From positions 29,408,067 to 29,472,066 of the forward strand of contig OX243825.1 in assembly GCA_945859605.1 (NCBI GenBank): a stretch of 64,000 nt of DNA, in the 5' to 3' direction. Shown here one piece after another: positions 11,040 to 22,665 of this stretch. This DNA comes from Lumbricus rubellus (taxonomy: Eukaryota > Annelida > Clitellata > Crassiclitellata > Lumbricidae). Both the position numbers and the translations under genes were made by a program. Numbering within the stretch: the stretch's first letter is position 1; each line of letters begins with the position of its first letter. A model generated the notes under the pieces. The model was given only the letters and a program-made list of their open reading frames with translations. It made no database searches and was not told where the DNA came from.

Positions 11040-12990
11040 AATTAAAATCTATGATATCGCTCTTAGAAGCATGACGTGAGCTTACAGTCTAAACCAATGA
11101 TCCCTCATCCCGTGAGCCAAAAGCCAGGTCTCAAAACATGGCCCTTGTCCCACAAAGCATTCACAAGAATATAATTTATGACAAAAAAGGGACAATTTAG
11201 ACAGTATATAACACATAATTATTTTCCATTACAAATTATTTTATTTTGACGTTTACTATGAATAACATCGAAAATTCTATTTTGATTCAATTATAACAAT
11301 TTTATAAGTTTTTGGCCAATTAGATTTTAGCCTTGTGGCCCCCTAATGTCCTTCAACTACGAAAAAGTTTCCATCGTGTCCTCCATCGTATGAAAAGTGG
11401 CCCTACAATCAAAAAAGGTCGGGAATCATTGGTCTAAACAAATAGGATAAGATAAGAAGATAAGAATTTTCTTTAAAATAGGCCTACCAATTATTGCTAT
11501 CCGCATTTTGGTGTACAGACATGGTATAATAAACATTACACAAACGTACATAATTTCTATATCCAATCGATGTCAACATGTTTTCAAATAGCACAAAAAT
11601 CCTAGGTCCAAAGTCCAATATAAATTTTTCTTTAAAATAATAATTGTGTTATTTTAATGACCAACAATTTATGCTGCACTTTGGTTTATATGATATTACA
11701 TTCAAATATGATAGGTAGGATTGTCCTTAGGAAGGTAGTGCATTCTGAGACAAGACGCAGCGAACTGTCGGGGTGGGTGGGTGAATGCCCATGCAAAATC
11801 GGGAAATCGTCCGGGCGGTATTTGTCCGGGGCATTGTCCAGGAGGGAGGAAATGTCCGTTCCTCATTTTTTTATTATCTAAATTGGTCTTCTTTTACCTT
11901 TTCTTAAATTTCTCGTTGTTGTGGAAATTAGCAGAGTGGTCGTCGTGACAACGGTAACTATGGCAACGACGACATTGACGTTCCGGAGAAGCGAGATCGT
12001 TGGCCTTACATCTGCTGGAGAGAATGTTATCTTCAGCATGTGTTTACAAATGAATATTAGTTTTGTATACATGTATCGATTCAATGGATTAACTGTATTG
12101 TACATGCATGGAAAGGCATGGATAGGCCAAAGAATTAGTATTAGGCCTACATGTCTGGCATGCATTAGCATAGGGCAGTACTCCCTCTTTTGTATTGGCT
12201 TAAGTAATGTATTGTATTGTAAATGAGAATCTATGTAGCGCCTATTAAAGTAGGCGAAGGGCTGAAGATGACACCCCGATAAGATCTTAGTTAGTATAGT
12301 GGGAGTCATTCCGTGCACATAAAAGGTCCTACAATGGCAAAGACGCCATGTTGGGCCACGGGAGTACTTGCCCGAGTAACTGGAAAATCAAGTCGATCAG
12401 AAGACCGGAGAGAGCGGGAATAGACTGCAGAGATGGGTTATGCATCAAGTCACATAGGTACTTAGTAGCTTGTCCAGTTTCAGTTCTTGAGACTTAGTGC
12501 AGTAGCCTACCTTGAATTGGATACGAAAGGCAACAGGAAGCCAGTGAAGAACATCAATCATGTAGTTGAAAATGGGAGAGTAGCGGGGGAGCAATGACTG
12601 GCTGCCGAGTTTATGACTGACTAAAGGGTGGATATGCGCACCTTGGAAAGACCAGCAAATAGAATATTACCGTAGTCGAATCAACGCAATTCAATTAAAA
12701 TTCAATTCCAGCTTCCACAGCAAATAAAATCATGGATGTCTTTAAAGACAGAAGAAAAGCAGATCTGAATGAGTGTAGTGAATCATAGTGAAGATTTAAT
12801 TAAATTTTACCTTTAGAGCTCTGTCTTCTGAAGATCTTTAAAAATGCAAGGACCACTAATACTTACCAAAGCATGTAGTGCATAGTCACACGGACAACAT
12901 AGCAAAGAACTCATGTAGGCCTATATGTCTATCGTGTTTTTTCACAAAGATAAGCGCTGAAGTCTTCAAAACCAGCCAATGGGCTTACCT
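11040..12990. repeat. Duplicated upstream region of LicD copy B
   Basis: This is the counterpart of 3000-4930 (see that entry). It lacks the 4441-4853 insertion and the GC-rich inverted repeat seen in copy A, so those inserted after the duplication or were lost here. The frames at 11878-12318 are in AT-rich or duplicated non-coding DNA and are not supported as genes. Confidence 0.75.
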
Positions 12991-13018
12991 CCGTGGTGAA
13001 AAAATAGGCCTACCACTA

Positions 13019-14270
13019 AAATACTAATCGCCGCTGAAGTTTACATAGAGAAAATGGCTTCGAGGCTATTATTTTTCCGATCAAAATATTGATAGCAAAC
13101 CACGAAGTGGGATGATGGATGGAAATCTTCAGACCAAAACAAGAAGCTGGATGATTTTTCTGATTTTTTTAATTACAATAAATGCGATGATTGATGCAAA
13201 TCTAGTTTCTGGGGGGTAATCTGAAACCGGTGTAAAGGTTTCAAATTACCCCCTCCTAAACATTACCCCTCCCCCCCCCGGTAACTTGAAACCGGTTTCA
13301 GATTAACCCCAGGAAACTAGATTTTCATCAATCATCGCATTTATTGCACTTAAAAATATCAGAAAAATCATCCCGCTTCTTGTTTTGGTCTGAAGATTTT
13401 CATCCGTCATCCCATTTCGTGATTTGTTATCAATGTTTTCATCTGTAACTAAAATACTAAATCGCCGCTAAAGTTACATGAAGAAATGGCTTCGAGGCTA
13501 TTATTTTTTGGCAATCCTGGGAACGGCGGTCATAAATTTCGAAACACTGATTTTAGTGCGGTGTATTGGATGGGTGCATAGAAACGGTTTCTTTTGCACT
13601 CCACGCTTTTTAAATCGACCAGCTGGTCCACCGAAATAGAAGCCGGAATAATGAGAAAGCACTTGAGAAATGGAAGCTGGATGAAGACCTTTTACAGGTG
13701 ATATTAAGGTGGATTGACGAAAAAACGCAAGTGAAATATAAGCTGGATGAAAGTATTTCTAGATCTGAAATATAAGCTGGATTAAAGTATTTCTAGATCT
13801 GAAATAGAAGCTGGATGAAGGTATTTTTAGATCTGCAATAGAAGATGGATGAAGGTTCCTAAGGTAGAGGTGAAATAGAAACTGGATTGACGAAAATTGA
13901 ACTTGAGAAATGGAAACTGGATTGTTGATTTCAGTGATTATTTCAGCATGCATCCAGCTTAAATTTCAGCTGGAATGCCGTTTATCCAGCTTCTATTTCA
14001 CCACGCATCATGTTTAAAGCCTTCTCAGGATGATAGCCTATCGAATTCTGTAATTTTATAATTTACGACCGCTGTTTATAATTTATGACCGCCGTTCCCA
14101 GGATTGCCTATTTTTTCCCGATTAAAATATTGATAACAAACCACGAAGTTGGATGGTAATGTTTAGGAAGGGGTAATTTGAAACTTTCAGACCGGTTTCA
14201 AGTTACGGGGGGGGGGTAATGTTTAGGATGGGTAATTTGAAACCTTTACACCGGTTTCATCCATCTTCTT
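13019..14270. mobile_element. Foldback element of the ACCGGTGTAAAGG family
   Basis: Large inverted repeats are visible. The segment from about 13030 to 13235 is mirrored by 13300-13440 (ATCTTCAGACCAAAACAAGA against TCTTGTTTTGGTCTGAAGAT). An outer pair, GGCAATCCTGGGAACGGCGG near 13512 and its inverse near 14088, encloses the tandem array. The GTAAAGGTTTCAAATTACCC and CTTGAAACCGGTTTCA core recurs at 18840-19145, 47630-47735 and 63320-64000. It is non-coding and capable of long hairpins. Confidence 0.65.
13640..13990. repeat. GAAATAGAAGCTGGATGAAG tandem array 1
   Basis: At least six degenerate units of about 40 bp contain GAAATAGAAGCTGGATGAAG followed by TATTTCTAGATCT. A second array of the same unit lies at 15380-15700. 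Both flank the LINE fragment at 14.6 kb. Confidence 0.75.
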
Positions 14271-14559
14271 CAATAGCTTCTTTACAGACGAAAGACGCCA
14301 ACCTTTATTCTCCATAACGATGACCTTGTCGCAGTAGGCCTACTTAAATTAAAATCTTGTATTTCTTCTGTAAACGCCATTTTCTTATTGCTTACACCAA
14401 AACAAGTGACGTAATATTTTATCAATGACGACGTCACAGCATCTGCGCACAACGACCTTATATAATATATTACCTCTGCGCAAGTAAGGGCCTAGGCCTA
14501 TGTTGGAAACTTTATTTTTTGGTGCTCCAGCGGAGAGTAAGTACATGTAAGTAAGTATA

Positions 14560-14900
14560 TTCTTTATTGATCCAACTGCATAACCGCACTTTGGTTTACA
14601 TAAAAATTAGTAATCATAAAGCATTCTTATTAAAAACGTTTTTCTCATTAAGTTGTCTGCCCTTGGGACAATTCGGTCATGTGGTCTGGGGCGAATGGAA
14701 TAGGGGAGTGTCTTTATAGGAGGAAGGAGCGGGTTTAGGACATGTCCAGGGTCCGTCAAGGCAGCTGTGGAGAGGCTCCTATCTGCCTTTTCACGCAGCT
14801 GCTCCAATGTTGGGCTATCCTCTGGAATGTAGCGATGTCTAACTAGACGAGCCACCACGGACTGTAGTCTATTGCGCTGCTGCTGTCCCGCAAAATCCCA
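14560..14900 (-). mobile_element. LINE 3' fragment
   Basis: The minus-strand frame (14607-14858) ends HDRIVPRADNLMRKTFLIRMLYDY then stop, a pattern typical of the extreme C terminus of CR1/I-like LINE polyproteins. A short TAAG-type simple repeat follows at about 14540-14560. Only the 3' end is present; there are no RT catalytic motifs. Confidence 0.55.
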
Positions 14901-15840
14901 CCATGCAGGTGATGCATAGGCCTATTATATAGCAAACGAGCCATAGTTGTCATTCTAACAACATCATGAAGTTTTTAATCCTGCTAGGCCATACATGTAT
15001 GCTGTCATGATGCGCAGGGCATACATCGACTGTTTAGCTTGGACACATTATGTGGTTTACATGCATTTCGAAGCCTATAAAATTATGTTCAGTCATCACA
15101 AATCCCAGGATTAACATGCTTTGGACTCTTGGGATACCTGGCACTTCCCAAAACGCTCATAAATTTGACAAAACTCGCGAATATTTGCAAACGACTTTGG
15201 AATCTCGTCTAAATACGGTCACTATAGCCTAATTGCTGTGTTTAAAATTTCAGACATATCCTAAAAGTTTTGACCGAGTTATGACACTTTTTGTGAGGGT
15301 TACTTTTTAACCGGGCACAGTGTAGATTCGACAAGTAGTCTCCGAACAATAATTCGTCTAACGACAACTGGTCTACAGACAACCGATCCAGCGCTTGAGA
15401 AATGGAAGCTGGATGAAAGCTTTTAGAGGCGACATAGAAGTTGAACTAATGTAAAAACGCAAGAGAAATGGAATCTGGATGATGGTTCTTTTTCAGGTGA
15501 AATGAAAGCTGAATTGACGAAAATAACGCATGAGAAGTAAAAGCTGGATGAAGACATTTCTAGATCTGAAATAGAAGCTGGATTGATAACAAAACGCTTA
15601 AGTAATGGAAGCTGGATGAGGGGATTTTTATATCTGAAATAGAGGCTGGATTGACGAAAGTAACGGGCAAGAAATATAAGCTTGATGAAGGTAGCCTACT
15701 GACACACTAGACTTTGGCCTGCTTTGTTCAACGGATTTTATTACATTATAGTGCAATCAACAACCAACAACCAACAATATTTAGTTGACGTGTGTTCTCA
15801 TTATGGCATCTAGCCTATCATGAGCCTAAATTGCATAATA
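14901..15840. repeat. Intergenic, including GCTGGATGAA array 2 (15380-15700)
   Basis: No exon is recognised in 14901-15380. From 15380 to 15700 there are about seven degenerate units of the GAAATGGAAGCTGGATGAAG repeat seen at 13640-13990. Confidence 0.5.
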
Positions 15841-16306
15841 ATCACCTCTGTGCACATCATAGTCACCTACGGCAACCAGCCGACTGAATCAGGACGATTG
15901 TCAGCAAGGTGCAAGTGCAGTGAAGTTTTTAATTTGGCGATCACCTAGCATCAACGTTTCTTGAACGAACGAAGATCCATTCATCTGGTGAGACCGCACG
16001 AATGGATAGAGATGCGCCAGCCGATCGCACGGTAGAGACCACGGGGTCAGATACCAATCCACGATATGGCTGGTAGATCGCGAAGTACATACGCTAATAT
16101 CGAAATCTCGTCCCATCACCGCCAACCCATTGCACGGAGCGGTCACCGACAGATCTCCAAACGGTCGACGGTGAAGTGGGAAGACTTTCTCTTTCGGCCA
16201 CACTTCGGTCGCCTTTAAAAATGGCGCAATGTTCCGCACGTGCGTTTCGTTGTCGTCATAGAAGGCCAAGTCCACATAGGGCGATCTATAATTGCCGTGG
16301 TATATA

Positions 16307-17656
16307 CAGGGTGGCTCAAAAAAAAACGTACCACAGGATAAAATGCGATAACTTCTCAACCGATTGACATTTTTCTCCGAAAATTTTCCTATTTGTAAAG
16401 GAATGAATTTTCAACAATCCCTAAATTTCGTTTTTTCAAATTTTCGCGGAAAATGAACGTCACTTGTAGATTTCCATGTCAAATGATATCACTTTTCACT
16501 ACGACCTCAGAATTTCGTTTTACACTTTATTGTAAGGTATAATGAGAGTGTCCACTCCCTGCCTTAGCACAAGCTCAACTTCTTTTGTGAAGCTCAGTAT
16601 GGCCTTGTTGGTCGGGTCCTGCGGCAACTGACCCCACATTAGCAGCAAGACTTGCTTCAGCTGGCCAATGTTCTCCAACTTGGGATGAAATGTCTTGCAG
16701 CGTTCCAGAATAGTTCACCAGACGTGATAAGCAAGAGGACTAAGGTCTGGCGAGTTTGTTAGTCACCTTTGCCAATAAATTTACTGCATTTGATGGCAAA
16801 AATAAGGTAGCGTCATCATAATCAGCCTTGCCGTGCGAGCAAGCAGGCGCACCGTCCTGCTGGAAATTAAAACCAGATGTTAGAGCATGCCTGGTCTTCA
16901 ATGAGTCTGGGTAAGAGAGTTCAGCGATGAGTTTGACATTTAGCCTACTGAATGGTATTAAATGCAGTCTTTTCTTGCAGCTGTAACACACGCCAGCATA
17001 GCTGATACTGAAATCATGATGTGCTTTGCAAACGTAACCCTCTCGAATACCAAGCGAATTTCCTGAACATGACATTTTCCCCCGTCAGACCAAATGACAA
17101 CTTCCTGCCTCTCTTCCAGCATCTGACCTTCGTTACATAAACACGTTTGCAGATAGCCTTCAAAGTGCTTCAGGCTTCACTTTTCACTGGGTCTTTTGCT
17201 ATGACCGCGCGATGTCCCAGTCTCTGTTCACGTAACGTCCGAGTTCCCATTTTATCCTCTGCAGAAACTTTGCCCATGACGTTCAGTAACGGATTCACAA
17301 ACTGAGGCCTTAATATACAAAATATGACCATATACTAACAGCTTACATAATAAACAGCTTATCTACAGCTCTTAGTGAGGTTGTATGACATTGTCATCAT
17401 TTTATGTGTTGCAATTTGCCAAAAAAATCGTAATGAAATCACATGTAATGGAACAAGATTCTCCGGATATTCAAAAAAACGAAATTTTAAGTTTGAACAG
17501 CTGTAACTTTTGCAAACATAAAAAGTTTCAACTGACACTTTCAGGGATTGTGGCAAATTCATTCCCCTGCAAATTGGAAAATTTTCGGAGAAAAAGGTCA
17601 ATCGGTAGCGAAGTTATCGCATTTTTCCGGTGGTACGTTTTTTTTGAGCCACCCTG
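16307..17656 (-). mobile_element. mariner-family transposon (decayed transposase), TA target
   Basis: The ends are CAGGGTGGCTCAAAAAAAAA and its inverse, with TA at 16305-16306 and 17657-17658. The minus-strand coding is broken by stops but retains FQQDGAPA (from about 16860), then PDLSPLAYHVW and LPQDPTNKAILSFTKEVE toward the 3' end (about 16740-16540), all typical of mariner transposases. The subterminal 100 bp are inverted copies of each other: GATAACTTCTCAACCGATTG on the left and CAATCGGTAGCGAAGTTATC on the right. At 1350 bp it is near full length, but point mutations make the transposase non-functional. Confidence 0.92.
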
Positions 17657-17904
17657 TAGAGCGTCCAACTGTTGGGTAGAACTTCCACACGAACGTAGCT
17701 GCTTTATGTATCCCGTAGTCGGGGTACAGCCTCGACAGTGTCTTCCCTGTAAGAGGCTGGTCGTTGTTGTGCATGAGAATATCCACATCATCGTCCCATG
17801 GTATTCGGTTGTGATGCCTTAGAGACCCGAGCAGCGTTCCACCGTAAATGAAGTAGGTCAGGTTGGCCGCCTCTACGGACTCGACGAAAACGCAGAATGT
17901 TCGA

Positions 17905-18058
17905 TTGAGGATGTCCATGTCACGCGGTGTGAGCGGGTTCACGAAGTGGTCCATGTCACGCGGTGTGAGCGGGTTCACGAAGTGGTCCATGTCACGCGGT
18001 GTGAGCGGGTTCACGAAGTGGTCCATGTCACGCGGTGTGAGCGGGCTCACGAAATGGA
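17905..18058. repeat. 36-bp coding minisatellite in LicD copy C
   Basis: Four head-to-tail 36-bp units (GTGAGCGGGTTCACGAAGTG core on the plus strand) encode HFVNPLTPRDMD-like dodecapeptides in the stem after the membrane anchor. Copy A has two units (2710-2785) and copy B one. The unit length keeps the frame open. Confidence 0.9.
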
Positions 18059-18259
18059 CCTCGAGGGGTACAGCTTCGACCGTGTCTTCTTTAGGGTCAA
18101 CGATGCGGGTATTGAAGACATTGAAAAGGATGATGACGATGACGAGGATGAGGACGAGGCAGCAGCTGCGCACACAGAAGCAACGCACTGTTCTCATCAA
18201 CACTGCAGACGATAGAAGCATCACGCAGCTGCATACAACGAAACACAATAATCTTATAT

Positions 18260-18840
18260 CGCTTTTAGTAGGTTACACGTATAATATTATTTTAGTGTAC
18301 TCACGTATGCAGGTCTGTACTATGAACATCTACACATTAGACAGATCAGGTTCTTATTTTAATTTACTGGTCGTACTGTGACCTAGCGCCCAAGTTTCTC
18401 TATCAATCAATCAATCGATTTTGTATTGGTCCGTAAGTATCAAGCACACTAAGATATAAGACAGGAAAAAGTTACATAAAGCATTAGGCCTACAAGTATC
18501 ACAAATTAATCATTGATTAATCAAAGTGAAAACTAATTAGATTTTGCAAATTATATGAACCCTGGGCCTAGATTGGAAATACCCCAGGAATATATAAGAA
18601 GAGATTATTGACCTAGCTACTGTAACAGTCTAAATAAATCTGAGACAAGACGTAGGCCAGTGTCACACGAGCGAGCGTTGGCCACACTGAATAATTTGAA
18701 ACCATAACTATCAGTAAATAACAGTCATAATTATTGACATGAATTAAAGTCACCAACTAAAGCTGTAACTGCAACCAAGATGAAATCAGTCAGGTGAATC
18801 ACACTGACGAGGCGCAGAAACTGAGATTATAGGCCTAATA
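18260..18840. other. Upstream of LicD copy C, with the empty site for the 6998-8339 hAT
   Basis: About 18640-18700 matches 3025-3085 upstream of copy A (CTGAGACAAGACGTAGGCCA). About 18730-18830 matches the flanks of the hAT at 6998-8339 joined together. The stretch 18260-18640 has no counterpart in copy A and starts with a TCAATCAATCAATC tail near 18400, which suggests an inserted retroelement fragment. Confidence 0.6.
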
Positions 18841-19145
18841 ATAATTTTTTCATCTGTAACTAAAATACTAAATCGCCGATGAAGTTACATGAAGAAATGA
18901 CTTCGAGGTTATTATTTTTCCGATGAAAATATTGATAACAAATCACGAAGTGGAATGACGGATGAAAATCTTCAGACCAAAACAAGAAGCGGGATGATTT
19001 TTCTGATTTTTAGTGTAGGCTAATAAATGCGATGATTGATGCAAATCTAGTTTCCGGGGGGGTCATCTGAAACCGGTTTCAAGTTACCGGGGGGGGAATG
19101 TTTATGAGTGGAATCCTAATTTGAAACCTTAACACCGGTCCGCCC
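18840..19145. mobile_element. ACCGGT foldback family, single arm
   Basis: It matches one arm of 13019-14270, including TTCAGACCAAAACAAGAAGC, GCGATGATTGATGCAAATCT and AAACCGGTTTCAAGTTACCG. It is non-coding. Confidence 0.75.
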
Positions 19146-19369
19146 AAAACGTCATGCATCGGCGATTGTCCTTTTCGGCCGCTCGGTTCTTCCCACCAAA
19201 CCTCTAGACCAAGTCTCCGCCTATGATCAAACCACGACTTAGGATTGAGGCACTTTCTCTTATTCTGCACAGGCTTGTGCACGTATGCAGGCACGCGTGA
19301 TATCATTGTATCAATACACACTCGCCTACCTATAATACGCACTTGCATAAAATTAATATGTCTATGTCC

Positions 19370-20110
19370 TACTCCGAAGTTCAGGGTCAGTGAGGTCGAA
19401 CGTTCGAGTTTTGACCAAGCCGTCCTTGGTCGCGGGACAAGTAGACTGTGTCAGTCACGTGAGCGTAGTAACTGTTGGCGAAGGAAGGATGCTGGCGTCA
19501 ACAGGTAAACGAAACAGAGGTCACAAAAATACATGTAAGTGTGCGATAATTTTAACCTGCAGAGTACGGTTAGTAAATTAAAATAGGAACATGATTATGG
19601 CTAATCATTATGCATGTGTAGATATTACTAGATAATTATTCATAGAACTGAACTGCATACGTGCGTACACTCAAATAACATAGACTACGTGTACTTACAA
19701 AGGCCTGTATGCACGACCTATCCGAATGCGAAGATTGAATTCTTTAAAAAAGAAATCAATGGCATTGCAGTTAAAACATACTTAGTGTTTCGAGCACAAC
19801 TGTAAGCTTACACGCAACCGACGAATTAAATACTTTATCGGAAATTATCAATAGAGCGCCTTGCATGAACGACAACATTCTGTTGGCAATTTCATAGTAG
19901 GCCTATGATAACTTAGCCAAGGCACTTGCTCTCTTGGAAATGGCTACATTGGTGAGATCTGGTTGATATGTCAGAGAGACCTCGGTCGAGAGGAGTAAGC
20001 AGAATCGTTAAATTATGGTTGGAAAGGATGCGGCACGGTTTCAGTAGTGGAAGATCTCACTCGCTTATTCCTTACTATAAATATTCAGGGTCCATAAATA
20101 TCATTTATTA
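19370..20110. repeat. Paralogous block, copy 2
   Basis: Same order of conserved segments as 8780-9530. The frame equivalent to 9333-9524 breaks after about 9 codons, which argues against a coding function. Confidence 0.7.
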
Positions 20111-20496
20111 ATAACGTTATCAATATTTTTAATAAATTTTACCAACGCATCCAATGGAACAGTCTAAAATCGTGGCTTAAGAGTTTAAACTTGACTGAGG
20201 GGACGGAAATTCTGCTCCTAACAGAAATTATGTTTTCGCAACTGAAGCCGGAAACTTGTTGGCCTGATTCTACAATCGATGCTAGATGCATTAACGTCGT
20301 GAATCAATAATCTGAATAGACATACATCGATCGGCTCATTCGTGGCATGCTATGCTATAGGACGCTTGCATTTGAACAATAATAGGCTAATAATATACAT
20401 AGGTCTAACTGAATAGCTATAGAAGCAAATTGCACAACTGACTGAAAAACAACACCTGGAATGCCTCAGATTATTCATGAGTGCCAGTATGTTTGT

Positions 20497-20715
20497 TTGT
20501 ATGTGCATTTGTTATAGCGCCCCTTAAAGCTCTCTACTCAGAGGCGCTCCGGGCTACATCGCAGACACTGCATCGGAGTTTCACGCCGAAGCGCACGATC
20601 AGTTGCGATTGAAGGACTTGCTCAAGGTCCTTACGCGGCGACTTGAGGTGGATTCAAACCTGCAATCCTTTCGGCTGCAAGGCAACGAACGTACCCACTA
20701 CACCACCGCGCCCCT
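20497..20715 (-). mobile_element. tRNA-derived SINE
   Basis: Read on the minus strand, the head from about 20715 has a tRNA-like start: GGCGCGGTGGTGTAGTGGGT contains an A box. The B-box-like GGTTTGAATCC is at about 20652-20662. The body ends with GAGCGCCTCTGAGTAG and a GGCGCTATAACAAAT tail. This tail is shared with the LINE 3' ends at 38316-38370 and 50450-50505. A second copy is at 46497-46722. Confidence 0.85.
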
Positions 20716-21099
20716 CGAGTATGGATGAGAATGATGAAGAAAAGAAAGAGAAGCTGGAGGAAGAGAAAGAAGACGTTCTATGCAATAATATGGCGACACG
20801 AAAGTTCGTTCACCGTTTTCAAATTGCGTTGTTTCAGTAACGGCTTCGTAGGTTATTTCTTTCTTATATTTTGTCAGTGCATACATTTAGGCTACATAAG
20901 TCAAATGAAATAAATTGGTACAAATTTGATTATGATCCGGTCTGTTGTTGCCATTAGGCCTATTTATAAGAAAATGTAAAGACGACCAGTCTGCGAAAAA
21001 CGGCGTTCATCAAAGTAACACAGTAGGCTAAAGAAATGACATTGTGTAGGCATAAGGACCAAACAGAGTGCAAATTTCCTGATGTGCGTATTTTATTAT

Positions 21100-21476
<377 letters not shown>

Positions 21477-21999
21477 GAGTTTTTATATAGCGCATTTTTA
21501 GGCAATAAATTCAGATGCGCCCCCAGTCCCACTAATGCTGAAGAAGGTAGTTTTGAAACTCGAAATCAACCCGAACGGACCGCTATTATATTTGGCCTTC
21601 GTCGGAATAATTCGTATGCCTATTAGGCTTATGATTCGAATACCCTTTGCAACAACTGTGCCCCGACGAAAAAAAGGTCGTCAACTTTTTTTCTGGAAAA
21701 AATTTACCTGTATTTTTAATTTATTCCGATTTTTTTCGGGCATAAGTAAAATCTTGCCCCCCCCCCACTACCTCACTGTTGAAATCTCCTCTACGCCTAT
21801 GAGAACCACCCACAAGTATAGAGCAATCCTCTGAAGGCGTTTGGTCGATATGTAGGCCTACGGGGAGTGGATACGATTACTGTAGGCCTACTAAAAGAAG
21901 AGAAAACGCGTTAGACCTAGGCCTACTTTTAATGAAAAACAAACTCTTTCGATGCAGCGATGTTTGATTTGATGCGAATTTAACTCATGTTTTGTCACA

Positions 22000-22124
22000 T
22001 GAGCAACAGCTGGAACTGCGTCACTCGAAACTCCACTGTTATATAATACCACTAGCTAAAATTGTATGTTAGAATGTTGGTGAAGAATCTTTGACTACTA
22101 CTGAAGCATTGTTTCACGACGATG
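22000..22124 (+). promoter_or_regulatory. TATA promoter and non-coding exon 1, peptide gene copy 1
   Basis: An E-box CAGCTG (22007-22012) within CAACAGCTGGAACTGCGTCA is followed 33 bp later by a TATATAA box (22040-22046). The presumed exon 1 (about 22070-22124) contains TTGGTGAAGAATCTTTGACT and ends at a GATG/GTAGGC donor. The same arrangement recurs at 37454-37596 and on the minus strand at 62357-62480. The start site is inferred from TATA spacing. This three-way conservation is the main evidence for a real promoter. Confidence 0.7.
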
Positions 22125-22665
22125 GTAGGCCTACAATAATAATTTACTGTTATGTAATATCGTTTTTATAAGCTACCAGCATACATGTAGTTACTGTAGA
22201 ACTCGTTCAGTAACTTTCCTCTTTTATTATGATTGTATGTAAGCTTATAATAGTGCGAGTGAAGGTGATGGATTTTTTGAGTCTTTATCGGCTGGGCATC
22301 TTTGTTCGCCAGTTCATTCGCAAAAATTACCTTTTATAGTACATCCACAGTTATGGGGATTACTCTGACTCGCTCCCAACCCTAGCGCGGCCAAATATGG
22401 ATTATAATTGTAATTGTAGCCTATGTCTATAATTGTATTCGTTATACGCTTCTCTCAGCAACAGCTTTTCAGGACCTCGAGCGAAAAGATTTGAAGCCAA
22501 GAAGACTACTGTATTGAGCTGCAATCGAAATTTGCTTGGTTCACACGTAGGCCTAAGCTTAAAAAACACTTAGTGATTGAGAGTCACTTTTTTATTCCAG
22601 CCTCTTGCTTTGAAGTTTGAATCAATGATTGCTGTTCGTGATTTTGAAATGCTTCAACATTTCAG

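Larger units (their letters stand above)
15901..18248 (-). pseudogene. LicD/FKRP-like copy C, split by a mariner element
   Basis: The N-terminal half (17659-18248, with the MLLSS start at about 18221) carries the signal-anchor, four tandem 12-residue HFVNPLTPRDMD-type units, YGGTLLGSLRHHNRIPWDDDVDI and ends at FYPTVGR. The C-terminal half (15901-16304) resumes with YHGNYRSPYVDLAFYDDNETHV and runs to NFTALAPC and a stop. The break at 16307-17656 is a TA-flanked mariner element. Both halves are otherwise open and closely match copy B, so the insertion looks recent relative to the duplication. A short chimeric ORF reads into the transposon for about 15 residues (to 17598). Confidence 0.85.
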
